Shown piece by piece: positions 39,985 to 49,424 of a stretch of DNA of 64,000 nucleotides. Both the position numbers and the translations under genes were made by a program. The DNA comes from Enterococcus larvae (GTDB lineage: Bacteria; Bacillota; Bacilli; Lactobacillales; Enterococcaceae), in NCBI RefSeq assembly GCF_017830045.1, contig NZ_JAEDXU010000001.1, positions 776,898 to 840,897 of the forward strand. Direction: 5' to 3'. The notes beneath the pieces are model-generated. The model made no database searches. It saw nothing but the letters and a program-made list of their open reading frames with translations, and was not told where the DNA came from. Positions within the stretch are counted from its first letter, which is position 1. Each line of letters begins with the position of its first letter.

Positions 39985-40830
39985 CTATTTCAACTTTTTT
40001 GCGGCTTCAATCGTCTGATACATCAACATTGTGATGGTCATCGGGCCAACACCCTTAGGAACCGGTGTAATATATTCTGCAAGCTCTGATACTTCGTCGA
40101 ATTTCACATCGCCAATCAGCTTGCCGTTCTCATCTCTATTCATTCCTACATCGATAACCACAGCACCAGGTTTAACAAACTCCTTTGTCACAAAATGACC
40201 TCTGCCGATGGCAACCACTAAGATATCCGCTTCCTTCGCTAATGCCGGAAGATCCTTCGTACGAGAATGCGCAATGGTTACTGTCGCGTTCTTCATCAGC
40301 ATCAGCTGTGCCATTGGTTTACCAACAATGTTACTTCTGCCAATCACAACTGCACGTTTTCCTTCAAGATTGATATCATAAGCCTCAAACATTTTCATGA
40401 TCCCATAAGGAGTACAGGGAATCATTGTTGGATTGCCGATAAACAAGTGACCCAGATTCATTGGATGAAATCCGTCCACATCCTTCTTTGGATCAATCGC
40501 CAGCAATACCTTTTCTTCATCAATATGAGCCGGAAGCGGCAGCTGAACTAAAATGCCGTGAAAATCTTCCGATTGGTTATAATAGTCGATTCTTTCCAAC
40601 AGTTTTTCTTCTGAAATCGTTTCAGGCAATCGTTCTACCTTGGAAAGGATACCAATTTTCTCAGCAGCTAAATCTTTATTCTTCACATAGGTCTGGCTGG
40701 CTGGATTTTCCCCAACCAATAAAACAACTAAGCCTGGGCGGATGCCCTCTTTTGCCAGTTGGCTGACCTCGTGTTTCATTTCTTCTTGCATTTTATCTGC
40801 TAACTCACGTCCGTTGATCAATTGTCCCAT
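39985..40830 (-). CDS. folD: Bifunctional methylene-THF dehydrogenase/cyclohydrolase FolD
   Basis: Interconverts 5,10-methylene-THF and 10-formyl-THF with NADP+. The 281-aa protein has the catalytic Tyr/Lys region [17 protein letters not shown], the motif [13 protein letters not shown] and the NADP-binding [14 protein letters not shown]. First gene of the folD-xseA-xseB-ispA-tlyA run. Confidence 0.97.
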   Translation of the reverse strand: MGQLINGRELADKMQEEMKHEVSQLAKEGIRPGLVVLLVGENPASQTYVKNKDLAAEKIGILSKVERLPETISEEKLLERIDYYNQSEDFHGILVQLPLPAHIDEEKVLLAIDPKKDVDGFHPMNLGHLFIGNPTMIPCTPYGIMKMFEAYDINLEGKRAVVIGRSNIVGKPMAQLMLMKNATVTIAHSRTKDLPALAKEADILVVAIGRGHFVTKEFVKPGAVVIDVGMNRDENGKLIGDVKFDEVSELAEYITPVPKGVGPMTITMLMYQTIEAAKKLK

Positions 40831-41083
40831 GGTGTCACTCCTTCATTTTATTGTCAGCTTTTCCCTATAGCTATGCACGTTATATTGCGTTGCGCTTCAT
40901 TGCATTACTTTCTGGCTGATTAATCGTTGTCTTTCCCGCAGCCGTCACTAAAAAAATGACCACCATAGACAAAGCCATTTTCAAATAAGCGGCTCAACAA
41001 TGTACGATTCGGCAGCTTAACAAATTTGTCTCTTACAAATAAGTAAATAGAAGCCTTCTCTGACAGAATTTTTCAATGCTTTT

Positions 41084-41112
41084 ATTCTAGCATAAATCCC
41101 TCTTGCTTGACA
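41084..41112 (-). promoter_or_regulatory. Predicted folD operon promoter
   Basis: Extended -10 TGC-TAGAAT (hexamer 41089-41084), 17-nt spacer and TGTCAA (41112-41107). The transcript would have a leader of about 245 nt. In the 340-nt gap 40831-41168 I see no gene and no recognisable riboswitch. Confidence 0.45.
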
Positions 41113-41168
41113 CTATAAGTAGTAGTGTTTTGTACTTTTTAGGCGGAATCGGCTATCGATAGGAAGTC

Positions 41169-41231
41169 AAAAAACTCCCGGAACGATCCTCAGCCGTTAT
41201 TGTACGGCAGTTATGGACAGCTCGGGAGTTT
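41169..41231 (-). terminator. Terminator of the efp-yqhY-nusB operon
   Basis: Long hairpin AAACTCCCGAG ... CCGGGAGTTTTTT with an inner GCCGTAC/ACGGC segment, just after the nusB stop on the minus strand. Confidence 0.75.
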
Positions 41232-41235
41232 CAGT

Positions 41236-41676
41236 TTATTCTATTTCCTTCATTACATTAGACAACACACCGTTGACGAATTTTCTGGAGCGGTCGTCAC
41301 TATACTTCTTAGCAAGCTCGATCGCTTCATTCAACGCAACTGTGTTGGGTACATCATTAACATAATTCATTTCAAAAATGGCCATTCTCAGAATGATCAA
41401 ATCCATTTTTGCAATACGCTGTATCGTCCAGTTTTTCCCTAGATGCGTATTGATCGTCTGATCCAGCTCGTCCTTTTTCTCACAGACGCCGCCAACCAAA
41501 ACATCTAAGTAGACAGGAACAAAGTCTTCGCCGTCTTCGCTGATCATTTCAGCGTGATCCAGCTCTAAAGCATGAGTAATGGCATCCTGTTTTGTCAGAT
41601 CGCTGTTGAAATCAAGCGGAAACAAGGACTGTAGTGCTTTTTCTCTAATCTCGTGACGAGTAAACTCTTTACTCAT
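41236..41676 (-). CDS. nusB: Transcription antitermination factor NusB
   Basis: A 146-aa all-helical protein that binds boxA RNA with S10 in rRNA antitermination. Conserved N terminus MSKEFTRHEIREKALQSLF and C-terminal VPNTVALNEAIELAKKYS and FVNGVLSN. The frame is open upstream to 41751 inside yqhY; the ATG at 41676 matches the family start. It overlaps yqhY by 8 nt. Confidence 0.95.
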   Translation of the reverse strand: MSKEFTRHEIREKALQSLFPLDFNSDLTKQDAITHALELDHAEMISEDGEDFVPVYLDVLVGGVCEKKDELDQTINTHLGKNWTIQRIAKMDLIILRMAIFEMNYVNDVPNTVALNEAIELAKKYSDDRSRKFVNGVLSNVMKEIE

Positions 41677-42094
41677 TCTCTTCCCCATCCTCCGGGAACA
41701 GTTCAGAGAAATCAGGCTCAGGTATTCTTTCCGGAATAACAGCCACAACATGGATATTTACTTCGATAAGATCGATATCTGTCATGAATAGTACTTGCTG
41801 CTTCACACGTTCTTGCATTTCAAGCGCTACTTTAGGAACAGAAACACCATAGTTCAGATAGCAATAAACATCGACCTTCAAGCCTTCTTCTTCAGCATTC
41901 AAATAAATCCCTTTTCCATGCGCTGCACGTCCAAGAAATTCTGTGACGTTATTGGCAAAGGTTCCTCTCATGCCGTAAACGCCCTCTACCTTAGATGCTG
42001 CAATACCGATGATAACTTCGATAACTTCCGGAGCAATCACGATTTCTCCAAGAGCATCTTTTGTATTAATAATAAGATTCTTTTCTTCTGCCAT
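41669..42094 (-). CDS. yqhY: Asp23/Gls24 family protein YqhY
   Basis: A 141-aa Asp23-domain protein (GEIVIAPEVIEVIIGIAASKVEGVYGM near the start, then a Val/Tyr-rich repeat of beta strands and an acidic tail). In Bacillus, YqhY affects acetyl-CoA carboxylase activity; the gene is conserved between efp and nusB. Function here is inferred by position. Confidence 0.9.
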   Translation of the reverse strand: MAEEKNLIINTKDALGEIVIAPEVIEVIIGIAASKVEGVYGMRGTFANNVTEFLGRAAHGKGIYLNAEEEGLKVDVYCYLNYGVSVPKVALEMQERVKQQVLFMTDIDLIEVNIHVVAVIPERIPEPDFSELFPEDGEENE

Positions 42095-42112
42095 TATAGG
42101 TCCTCCCTTTTA

Positions 42113-42670
42113 TTAAGCCCGTGACACATAAGTTCCATCTGCTGTATTCACAATCAGACGATCGCCTTCATTCACAAAAAACGGTACGTTGACAACTAGT
42201 CCTGTCTCCATCGTAGCGGGTTTAGAACCGCCTGAAGAAGTATCGCCTTTGATATTCGGGTCTGTCGCTGTTACTTCAAGCATCACTGTATTCGGCAAAT
42301 CAACACCTAAAATTTCTGAACCGAACATAATGATGTTCAACTCCATATTTTCCAGCATATATTTCAGTTCGTCTTTGATTTGTTCATCCGGAAGTTCAAT
42401 TTGTTCATAGGTTTCCAGATCCATAAAGACACGGCTTCCGCCACTTTCATATAAGTACTGCATTTTTCGATTGTCGATTTGAGCTTTCGCTACTTTTTCA
42501 CCCGCACGGAATGTCTTTTCCTGAACACCGCCAGTGCGGAGATTTTTAAGCTTAGAACGGACAAAGGCAGCTCCCTTTCCAGGTTTTACATGCTGAAAGT
42601 CTATGACACGCCAAATGGCGCCATCTACCTCAATTGTTAAACCTGTTTTGAAATCATTAACAGAAATCAT
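42113..42670 (-). CDS. efp: Translation elongation factor P
   Basis: A 185-aa tRNA-mimic that rescues ribosomes stalled at proline runs. Three beta-barrel domains; the tip loop [14 protein letters not shown] carries Lys32, the residue that is modified in many bacteria. Near the C terminus [17 protein letters not shown] is the family end. No modification genes (epmA, ymfI) are visible nearby. Confidence 0.97.
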   Translation of the reverse strand: MISVNDFKTGLTIEVDGAIWRVIDFQHVKPGKGAAFVRSKLKNLRTGGVQEKTFRAGEKVAKAQIDNRKMQYLYESGGSRVFMDLETYEQIELPDEQIKDELKYMLENMELNIIMFGSEILGVDLPNTVMLEVTATDPNIKGDTSSGGSKPATMETGLVVNVPFFVNEGDRLIVNTADGTYVSRA

Positions 42671-42915
42671 CTGAGTCCTCCTCTATCGTCCATACTTTTT
42701 ACTCGTTCCTAGTTTAACATTAAACGATTCGTTACGCTACCAGAAAAAGTTGAAAGATGGCTGTGATAAACAGTATGTCCCAACTCTCAAAAATGAAATA
42801 ATGGTGCTTCAGTCATTATAATTGAATAATGCCGAATCGTAGAGACAGCATCTCCTCATTAAACCGTTTCTTATTAAGGTACTGAATGTTCAGTTCCCAC
42901 TATTTCACTACTCTT

Positions 42916-43980
42916 CTATAATATAATCAATTCTTTTGGTGAATGCGTCAGCACACGATTACCTTCGGAGGTGATCAGCAAATCATCTTCAATTCGCACA
43001 CCGCCCAGTCCCGGAATATAAATACCCGGCTCATCAGTAATCACATTTCCTACAACAAATTGCTTATCAGATTTGAATGACACATTTGGTCCTTCATGAA
43101 TTTCAAGACCGATTCCATGTCCAGTACTATGACCAAATGCTTCACCGTGACCATAAGAAGCAATATGGTCGCGAGCCACTGCATCCAGTTGAATCCCTGT
43201 CAATCCAGGTTTTGCCTCATCCAACACCTTCAATTGTGCTTCCAGCACAATCTGATAGATTTCCTTCAACTTAGGATCAGGTTCGCCGACAGCAAAAGTT
43301 CTTGTCATGTCAGAAACATAACCTTGATAGTAGCAGCCAAAGTCCAGTGTCACAAAATCACCTTTTTCAATCAGCTTCTCACTGGCAACCCCATGGGGCA
43401 TCGCTGATCTCAAACCACTTGCTACAATTGTATCAAAGGATACGCCAGAGGCACCTAAGGAACGCATATAGAAGTCCAGCTGGTTTGCTACTTCGATTTC
43501 AGTCATCCCCGGTTTGATCACCTTAAGAATATGATCAAACGCAGAATCTGCAATGCCGCAAGCCTTCTCGATGATAGCAATTTCTTCTTCATCTTTTACT
43601 TCTCTCAGCTCTTCGATCATCCCTGCAACAGGGATCAACTCACAAGCCAACACTTCTTCTAAGACACTGTATTCAGCAAAGCTGACATGGTTTTCCTCAA
43701 AGGCAATATTTGCAAGCTTTTCAGAAGCCTCAAGCTTCGTCAGCTCATCGAAGATTGGTCCGGTATTCTTGATGATTTCAAAACCTGCTGCTTGCTGTGC
43801 TGCCTGTTCTGTATAGCGAAAATCCGTGATAAAAAATGCTTTATCCATCGTGATTACAGCCAAGCCAGTCGAACCTGTAAAATTAGTCAGGTAGCGTAAG
43901 TTATATGGGCTGGTGACCAGAAAAGCAGAAATATCATTTTTCTTCATTTCCTGTCTTAATTTATTTACTCTTACGATCAT
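42916..43980 (-). CDS. M24 family Xaa-Pro aminopeptidase
   Basis: A 354-aa creatinase-fold peptidase. The five metal ligands of M24B enzymes are present: Asp in LDFGCYYQGYVSD and SDMTRTF, His in FGHSTGHGIGLEIHEGP, Glu in DEPGIYIPG and Glu in GVRIEDD. The N-terminal domain (1-125) is the usual creatinase-like cap. The 245-nt gap to efp contains nothing I can assign. Confidence 0.93.
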   Translation of the reverse strand: MIVRVNKLRQEMKKNDISAFLVTSPYNLRYLTNFTGSTGLAVITMDKAFFITDFRYTEQAAQQAAGFEIIKNTGPIFDELTKLEASEKLANIAFEENHVSFAEYSVLEEVLACELIPVAGMIEELREVKDEEEIAIIEKACGIADSAFDHILKVIKPGMTEIEVANQLDFYMRSLGASGVSFDTIVASGLRSAMPHGVASEKLIEKGDFVTLDFGCYYQGYVSDMTRTFAVGEPDPKLKEIYQIVLEAQLKVLDEAKPGLTGIQLDAVARDHIASYGHGEAFGHSTGHGIGLEIHEGPNVSFKSDKQFVVGNVITDEPGIYIPGLGGVRIEDDLLITSEGNRVLTHSPKELIIL

Positions 43981-44198
43981 TGATCATTCCTTCTTTCCCA
44001 AGTTAGTTGCTTCTATTTATTATATCAAAGTTCAACGCTGAAACAACTTTTATCATTTTTTCTAATTTACTTTAAAGAATCCGTAAAAAACGAATTTTCC
44101 CGCAACATTTCCTTTATACTAGAGCATATCTGAAAGACGTGATAGAATCCAAATTTTCAGACACACACTTTATAAAAATTACCGAAAGAAGGAATGTC

Positions 44199-45017
44199 AT
44201 GAAAAAATTTGTTCTTTTCAGCTTTGTCAGTCTTCTAGTTTTAGGCGTCAGTTTGACCGTCTATGGCTTTTTTATAGAACCAAAAAGAATTACCGTAAAA
44301 CACCACGAGTTAGGCGAAAACAATGGACAAAATTCAATCAGATTACTTCAACTTTCAGATATCCATCTTCAAAAGAATTATTCCATTGAACAGTTGGAAA
44401 AGATCGTTGCCGCTGTAAATGAAGAAAAACCTGATATCGTTGCCTTTACCGGAGATTTGTTCGATAACTTCGCTAACTATGGTCCGGTAGAAGAAACCGC
44501 CGCTTTGTTAAGCAGGATCGAAGCTCCTTTAGGAAAATTTGCCGTGTGGGGAAATCACGATTATGGTGGTGGTGCAGTAAACGCTTATGCGCAACTCATG
44601 GCAGCTGGTGGTTTTAAATTATTGGAAAATACCGGAGAAATGATCCAGACCAGCAACCAAAAAAATCTCTATCTCTCAGGTATCGATGATTCGCTATTTG
44701 GTTCCCCATCTATTGAGAGCGCTATGAGCTATCGAACAGATGCGGCATACTCCGTGTTATTGAGTCACGAACCGGATGTTGTTGAGCCTGCAGTTGATTT
44801 TGACGTCTCACTCATTCTTAGCGGTCACAGCCATGGTGGTCAAGTGAACATCCCTTTTTTCCCAGTAACAACTGCTTTAGCCGAAAAATATATCAGCGGC
44901 TTTTATTCTCTGGGAGATCAGACTGAGCTCTACGTGAATACCGGGCTGGGAACCTCCATGATTCCAGTTAGAATAGGAGTCCCGCCGCAAATCGTTGTAT
45001 TTGATTTGTATATATAA
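44199..45017 (+). CDS. Membrane-anchored metallophosphoesterase (YkuE-like)
   Basis: A 272-aa protein with an N-terminal signal anchor (residues 4-23) and a calcineurin-type phosphoesterase domain: SDIHLQK, FTGDLFDN, GNHDYGG, LLSHEPD and GHSHGGQ. Domain placement outside the membrane fits YkuE-type lipid/cell-envelope phosphoesterases, but the substrate is unknown. GAAGGA 7 nt upstream selects the ATG at 44199 over earlier in-frame starts. Confidence 0.88.
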   Translation: MKKFVLFSFVSLLVLGVSLTVYGFFIEPKRITVKHHELGENNGQNSIRLLQLSDIHLQKNYSIEQLEKIVAAVNEEKPDIVAFTGDLFDNFANYGPVEETAALLSRIEAPLGKFAVWGNHDYGGGAVNAYAQLMAAGGFKLLENTGEMIQTSNQKNLYLSGIDDSLFGSPSIESAMSYRTDAAYSVLLSHEPDVVEPAVDFDVSLILSGHSHGGQVNIPFFPVTTALAEKYISGFYSLGDQTELYVNTGLGTSMIPVRIGVPPQIVVFDLYI

Positions 45018-45081
45018 AAAATGGAGTAAGCAATCATGGTCTTGTCTTCACGACCTGATGACTGCTTACTCCATTTTTATA
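45016..45081. terminator. Bidirectional terminator
   Basis: AAAAAATGGAGTAAGCA...TGCTTACTCCATTTTTAT, a 17-bp stem with A and T runs, between the converging phosphoesterase and FMN-protein genes. It overlaps the last codons of the latter. Confidence 0.85.
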
Positions 45082-45481
45082 CAATAATTTCCTTCGTTTG
45101 TTTATCCGTATGAATCTTCGCCGTCCATGTTTCAAAGGTAAGAATGACGGGTTGTTTATGTGCTAATGCTCGTTGATAATCCGTAAGAGATGATTCAACC
45201 TCATCTATGGAATCTATCGGTTCGATCGTAAATTTGCCTTTAAGCGCCATACTTTCAAACTGCATCTCCTGATAGCAGCAGACTGAGCCGTTCGGGTTTC
45301 TCAAAATATTTTGAACTGTCTCTCCATCCCCATCGATGTAAAAGCGCATTCTCAACAATCCTTCTCGCCATAATGGTCTGGATACAGTGATGACATTGGG
45401 AAAGCCCCTCTGATCGACCGTTGCAATCAAAAATACTGTACTCGAACTCAATAATTTGAGAATTCGTTCATGTAGCTCCAT
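45077..45481 (-). CDS. Pyridoxamine 5'-phosphate oxidase-like FMN-binding protein
   Basis: A 134-aa split-barrel protein: LSSSTVFLIATVDQRGFPNVITVSRPLW, then DGDGETVQNILRNPNGSVCCYQ and a C-terminal strand set. This is the flavin-reductase/PNPOx-like fold. The true ligand and reaction are not deducible. The ATG at 45481 has GGGGAG at 9 nt; one at 45490 is also possible. Confidence 0.75.
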   Translation of the reverse strand: MELHERILKLLSSSTVFLIATVDQRGFPNVITVSRPLWREGLLRMRFYIDGDGETVQNILRNPNGSVCCYQEMQFESMALKGKFTIEPIDSIDEVESSLTDYQRALAHKQPVILTFETWTAKIHTDKQTKEIIV

Positions 45482-45646
45482 AAAACCCATCTCCCCTCTA
45501 CTTTCTTTCATTATACCAATAGTTTCTCAAATCACTAAGCTATATCCATTTTTCAGCACTCCAAAGGGAAAATTTATCACTCTTTCTTCTTTTTTGTTAT
45601 AATCATAGTGTTCAATAATCACAACTTTTCAGGAGGTTTTCCTTTT

Positions 45647-46027
45647 ATGTTTTTCCAACAAATTCACCATATTGCAGTCAATGCATCAAACTATGAAAAA
45701 ACCAAGCATTTCTATGTAGATGTTCTAGGCTTTGCTATTATTCGTGAGAATATCCGCAGTGAGAAAAATGATATCAAGCTGGATTTAAAGCTGGGCAATC
45801 AGGAACTGGAGATTTTTATCAGCGATGTCTTTCCAAAGCGACCATCCTATCCTGAGGCATTGGGCCTAAGACATCTCGCTTTCAGAGTAGACAGCGTTGA
45901 TGAGGTCAAGGCTTATTTAGAACAGCACCAAATCATGTGTGAGCCGATTCGAACAGATGAGTTTACTGGAGAAAAGATGACCTTCTTTTTTGATCCGGAT
46001 GGTTTGCCCCTTGAAATCCATGAGTGA
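45647..46027 (+). CDS. VOC/glyoxalase-fold metalloprotein, YaeR (GloA2) family
   Basis: A 126-aa single VOC unit: IHHIAVNASNYEKTKHFYVDVLGF, then ELEIFISDVFPKRPSYPEALGLRHLAFRVD and the end FFFDPDGLPLEIHE. The His, Glu, His and Glu metal positions of the YaeR group are all present. The family name suggests glyoxalase activity, but substrates are unproven. Confidence 0.85.
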   Translation: MFFQQIHHIAVNASNYEKTKHFYVDVLGFAIIRENIRSEKNDIKLDLKLGNQELEIFISDVFPKRPSYPEALGLRHLAFRVDSVDEVKAYLEQHQIMCEPIRTDEFTGEKMTFFFDPDGLPLEIHE

Positions 46028-46096
46028 TACATTATAAATAGTATCCGCAACACAGATGAATTTCCTGTCGTCTGTCTGCAGCTATTCAGTACAATA

Positions 46097-46267
46097 GAGG
46101 CTGAGACAGAAGTGTTTAGCTACAAGCAATAAGCCGGAATGCACGAAAATTGTTTCACAAATTTTTGTTGAATTCCGGCTTATTGTCGTAGGAGCTACTT
46201 CTGACTCGCCGTTTATTCGGATTTAGGGTATGGAAAAGAGTGGCAACAGATTATTGTCCCACTCTCT
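46097..46267. repeat. 171-bp structured intergenic repeat, copy 2
   Basis: Same sequence and orientation as 14453-14623 with one change: GGAATG here against GGAATT there, in the left arm of the central hairpin. It lies in the gap between two converging genes (the YaeR-like gene and arcT), as copy 1 does. Confidence 0.9.
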
Positions 46268-46383
46268 ATTGTGTTGCTTCCAATGAGGTCACAACTAAGT
46301 TGACTCAACAAAATCAGTGTTTGAACTCCCCCATCCTTTGAGTCATTACTCTGTTCCGCTAAAGCTCAGATTTCCTTTCCCCT

Positions 46384-47502
46384 TCAATCGAACCTTCTAA
46401 GATACTCAGATAATAGTTCCAGCCCTTTACGCAAATTTTCTTCTCGACAACAGTAACCCAAGCGAGCATGCTGGGGTAAATCGAAAGCAGTCCCCGGAAC
46501 CAATAGGACACCTGTTTCTTCCAATAGCTCAATGCAAAAGGAATGATCATCTTGAGGAATGTCCAGTTTAATAAATGACGTTGATACGTAATGAGGAGAA
46601 ACGAGGCTTACCCTCGGCTCTTGCTCTACCCATTCTTTTAGAATGGCCAAATTATCCGCAACGATTTTTTTATTCCGTTTTAAAATTTTATCTTTATTTT
46701 TCAGTGCATGAATAGCCAGTTCATCAGCTACCACACCGCCGCAGATCATTGTATAATCACGATATTTACGAAAAAGCTCTGCAACCTCACTGCTTGAAGC
46801 AGTCCAACCAATTCGAATACCTGGGATAGAGTACGTTTTTGATAAAGAATTCGTTGCTATTCCCTTTTCATAGAGATCCGCTATCGATACAAATTCACCT
46901 TCATCTGTCAATGGTGCATAAACCTCATCTACAACAATGTAAGCCCCTACCACCTGCGCCATGTCCACAATTGCCGACATTGTCGCTTTATCAAGAAGAG
47001 TTCCTGTCGGATTATTCGCACTGTTTAAGCAAATCATTTTTGTATTTGGCTGAATTTTCGCTTTCAACACATCCAAATCTAATTGCCATTGATCTTCTTC
47101 TCTCAGCTCAACAAAATCAACACTGGCTCCAAGTGATTTAGGAATATCATATAATTGCTGATACGTCGGCAGCATGGATACTACATGATCCCCCGGTTCG
47201 ATCAATGCAAATAATGCCAATAGATTGGCACCCGTCGCACCATTTGTCTGTAAAATATTTTCTGACTGTACGGTTTGATAAAGGGAAGCAACAAGCTCTT
47301 TGAACTCATTTGAACCTTCGATCCAACCATAATCCAACGCCCGCTTACCTAGACCTTCAAAGTAATCTCTGACAGAGGTTCCATCTAAACCAATCAATTC
47401 TTCCAAGGTCAATGCCTCAATAGAGCTCTGAGAAATATCATATTTTGCTTTTTTTTCCCATGTATTTAGCCATTCTTCCACTCCAAAATTTGCTATTTGC
47501 AT
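46384..47502 (-). CDS. arcT: PLP-dependent aminotransferase, ArcT-like
   Basis: A 372-aa fold-type I aminotransferase. The PLP lysine lies in TNSLSKTYSIPGIRIGW (about 231), the Asn-Pro motif in LNSANNPTGTLL and the Asp in VDEVYAPL. The N-terminal FGVEEWLNTWE and the neighbouring arginine/ornithine-type antiporter match the arcT gene of lactic acid bacterial arginine deiminase loci; the biochemical role of ArcT is not established. Here no arcA, arcB or arcC is adjacent. GGAGG of its ribosome site overlaps the arcD stop. Confidence 0.72.
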   Translation of the reverse strand: MQIANFGVEEWLNTWEKKAKYDISQSSIEALTLEELIGLDGTSVRDYFEGLGKRALDYGWIEGSNEFKELVASLYQTVQSENILQTNGATGANLLALFALIEPGDHVVSMLPTYQQLYDIPKSLGASVDFVELREEDQWQLDLDVLKAKIQPNTKMICLNSANNPTGTLLDKATMSAIVDMAQVVGAYIVVDEVYAPLTDEGEFVSIADLYEKGIATNSLSKTYSIPGIRIGWTASSSEVAELFRKYRDYTMICGGVVADELAIHALKNKDKILKRNKKIVADNLAILKEWVEQEPRVSLVSPHYVSTSFIKLDIPQDDHSFCIELLEETGVLLVPGTAFDLPQHARLGYCCREENLRKGLELLSEYLRRFD

Positions 47503-47514
47503 TTTTTCTACCTC

Positions 47515-48936
47515 CTATACAGTAATCATTCCAGTTGCAATCATCACAATTGATACAACTGCTGCTGCAGCAATACAGCCCATGATCATTTTTTCTTTCC
47601 CGCTAATTGCATAGCCCTTTTCCTGACAAGCTTTCATATAGAAATAAAAGCCCGGAATATATGCAATGCTGCACATCAGGACATAAGTGAAGCCAGCCAG
47701 CATGATCCCAACAATCTGAAATGCAGTGGCAAGCACACCAATCAATAATTGCTTCGTATCCCCTTGCTGTCGGGAATAGATCATTTGATAAAGACCTACC
47801 AGTAGATAACAAATCAGAATTGCCGCTGTACATAATGAATAAGCAAATTGGTACGCATAATCTGTAACTAGAAACGTAAGTAAGAAAACATTGGTCAAGC
47901 CTGCTGTGACAAATAAGGAATAACTCGGTGCTTTTTTAGAGTTCAGTTTCCCCCAGCTCTTTGGAAGCATCCCGTCGCGAGCCATCAGCAGTGTCGTTTC
48001 TGCAGGAAGCATTGTCCAAGACAACCAGCAACCAATAATTGAAATAATCAAGCCGATATTAATGACCGCAGCTCCCCAACCGCCAACAATATACCTTAAA
48101 ATATTTCCCATAGCCGGTTGAGAAATCTCAGCTAGCTCAGCTTGTGTCATCACACCATAAGGCAGCAGTGATGCTAAAATATAAATGAATAACAATACCA
48201 GTAATCCGATGATTGAAGCTTTTTGTGCATCCGAACGCTTTTCTGCACGATTGGCCAAAACACTGGCTCCTTCTATTCCTACAAACACCCACATCATAAC
48301 CATCAAGCAGCCTTTGATTTGATCCCAAAGACCAGTCGCACTATTGCCGGCATTTCCCAGATTATCTACTGCATTTCCCCAAAAATCAGCAGTAAAAACC
48401 CCGGCTTTAAAGGCCACTATCCCCATAACTAGAAATAGAAACAGTGGTACTAATTTACATATCGTAACGATCGTATTGATAAAACTGGCACTCTCTATCC
48501 CATTGTTCACTAAAAATGTCAGGCTCCAAATAAATACACTGGCAAGTAAAATCGAGGGAACATTTTGCCCTCCTTTAAAAACCGGAATAAACTCCCCAAG
48601 AGCACTCATCAACATAGTCGCAAAGGCCACATTACCTAACCATGCGGATAACCAATAACCCCAGCCGCTGATAAAACCACCCAGCTTCCCGAAGGCTGCT
48701 TCAGCATAACCAAAAATCCCGCCGTCTAGGTCCGGACGTTTTTCCCCAAGATTATTCAGAGAAAGTACCAATGCTAGAATTCCAATCCCTACGATCACCC
48801 AAGCTATAATGGCTGGCCCCGGTGCAGCAGAACCAGCTAAATCACTTGTTATCCCGAAAACACCACTTCCTATTGAAGAACTGACTACCAAAGCAACAAG
48901 CCCTATTTTACTAATACCTTTTCGCTTCTCTTCCAT
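47515..48936 (-). CDS. arcD: Basic amino acid antiporter, ArcD/APA family
   Basis: A 473-aa APC-superfamily permease with about 12-13 transmembrane helices. It starts KGISKIGLVALVVSSSIGSGVFGI, with the Gly-rich substrate-binding unwound helix 1, and contains GIEGASVLANRAEKRSD in helix 6. The family exchanges arginine for ornithine (ArcD) or lysine/histidine for the decarboxylated amine. Pairing with arcT favours arginine/ornithine. Confidence 0.85.
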   Translation of the reverse strand: MEEKRKGISKIGLVALVVSSSIGSGVFGITSDLAGSAAPGPAIIAWVIVGIGILALVLSLNNLGEKRPDLDGGIFGYAEAAFGKLGGFISGWGYWLSAWLGNVAFATMLMSALGEFIPVFKGGQNVPSILLASVFIWSLTFLVNNGIESASFINTIVTICKLVPLFLFLVMGIVAFKAGVFTADFWGNAVDNLGNAGNSATGLWDQIKGCLMVMMWVFVGIEGASVLANRAEKRSDAQKASIIGLLVLLFIYILASLLPYGVMTQAELAEISQPAMGNILRYIVGGWGAAVINIGLIISIIGCWLSWTMLPAETTLLMARDGMLPKSWGKLNSKKAPSYSLFVTAGLTNVFLLTFLVTDYAYQFAYSLCTAAILICYLLVGLYQMIYSRQQGDTKQLLIGVLATAFQIVGIMLAGFTYVLMCSIAYIPGFYFYMKACQEKGYAISGKEKMIMGCIAAAAVVSIVMIATGMITV

Positions 48937-49392
48937 ATCTTTCCTCCACTCTCAAATAATTTAATTACAGGCTTATATACGTATCCTATTCAATGATTTG
49001 TTGCGTGAAGAATTCCCCCATATACAAGGATGAAGAGTGAAATGACAGGAACGCTCTATGAATTTGCAACATCCATCATTGGGCCAAAATCCATTGGCTT
49101 TTAAGCATGGTATAGATAAATGAATGCTAGATATAAATCATTTATTTAACAGGATATACAGCCTTTTTTTGATCCCACGAAACGTGATTCATCCAATTGC
49201 ACGAATTCCTCCTCCCCTCAGTCAAAAAATTCTTTACACCCGAGAATGTATACGCTTCCATTTCGTTAGATGCAAACAAGTTGAATCCACTTCTCCCATA
49301 CATGAAAAAATAGCAGCTACGCATATAGATACCCATTGGCTCTCCTTGCTTGATGGGATTTAGCTGCTTCCTTCACTTGTTTCTGCTTTTAT
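48937..49392 (-). other. Long 5' leader of arcD-arcT
   Basis: About 455 nt lie between the predicted start site and arcD. On the minus strand it includes a stem AGCAGCTA/TAGCTGCT enclosing CCCAT/ATGGG near 49366-49310, a GGGGAGGAGG run near 49214 and an 8-bp repeat ATAAATGA/TCATTTAT near 49145-49115. I do not recognise a known riboswitch. Confidence 0.4.
49142..49336 (-). CDS. Possible 64-aa leader ORF upstream of arcD
   Basis: An open frame with AAGGAG 6 nt before the ATG: MGIYMRSCYFFMYGRSGF..., ending YPVK. No family is recognised and the composition (many Met, Phe, Trp, Cys) is unusual. It could be a leader peptide, a small unknown protein or chance. The ATG lies inside the CCCAT/ATGGG stem. 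Confidence 0.25.
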   Translation of the reverse strand: MGIYMRSCYFFMYGRSGFNLFASNEMEAYTFSGVKNFLTEGRRNSCNWMNHVSWDQKKAVYPVK

Positions 49393-49398
49393 AGCGTA

Positions 49399-49407
49399 AT
49401 TGTAGCA
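49399..49407 (-). promoter_or_regulatory. Predicted activator-dependent promoter of arcD-arcT
   Basis: Extended -10 TGC-TACAAT (hexamer 49404-49399) with no -35 match at 17 nt (CAACGG). That is typical of promoters needing an activator. Start near 49392. Confidence 0.5.
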
Positions 49408-49424
49408 TTTGGAAATTGGCACCG

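Noticed and set aside
49124..49363. 79-codon open frame on the plus strand between arcD and the chitinase gene
   Set aside because: No ribosome site and no recognisable content; it is the reverse of the arcD leader.
48937..49392. Lysine, glycine or guanidine riboswitch in the arcD leader
   Set aside because: I looked for the core motifs of each and did not find a set that fits.
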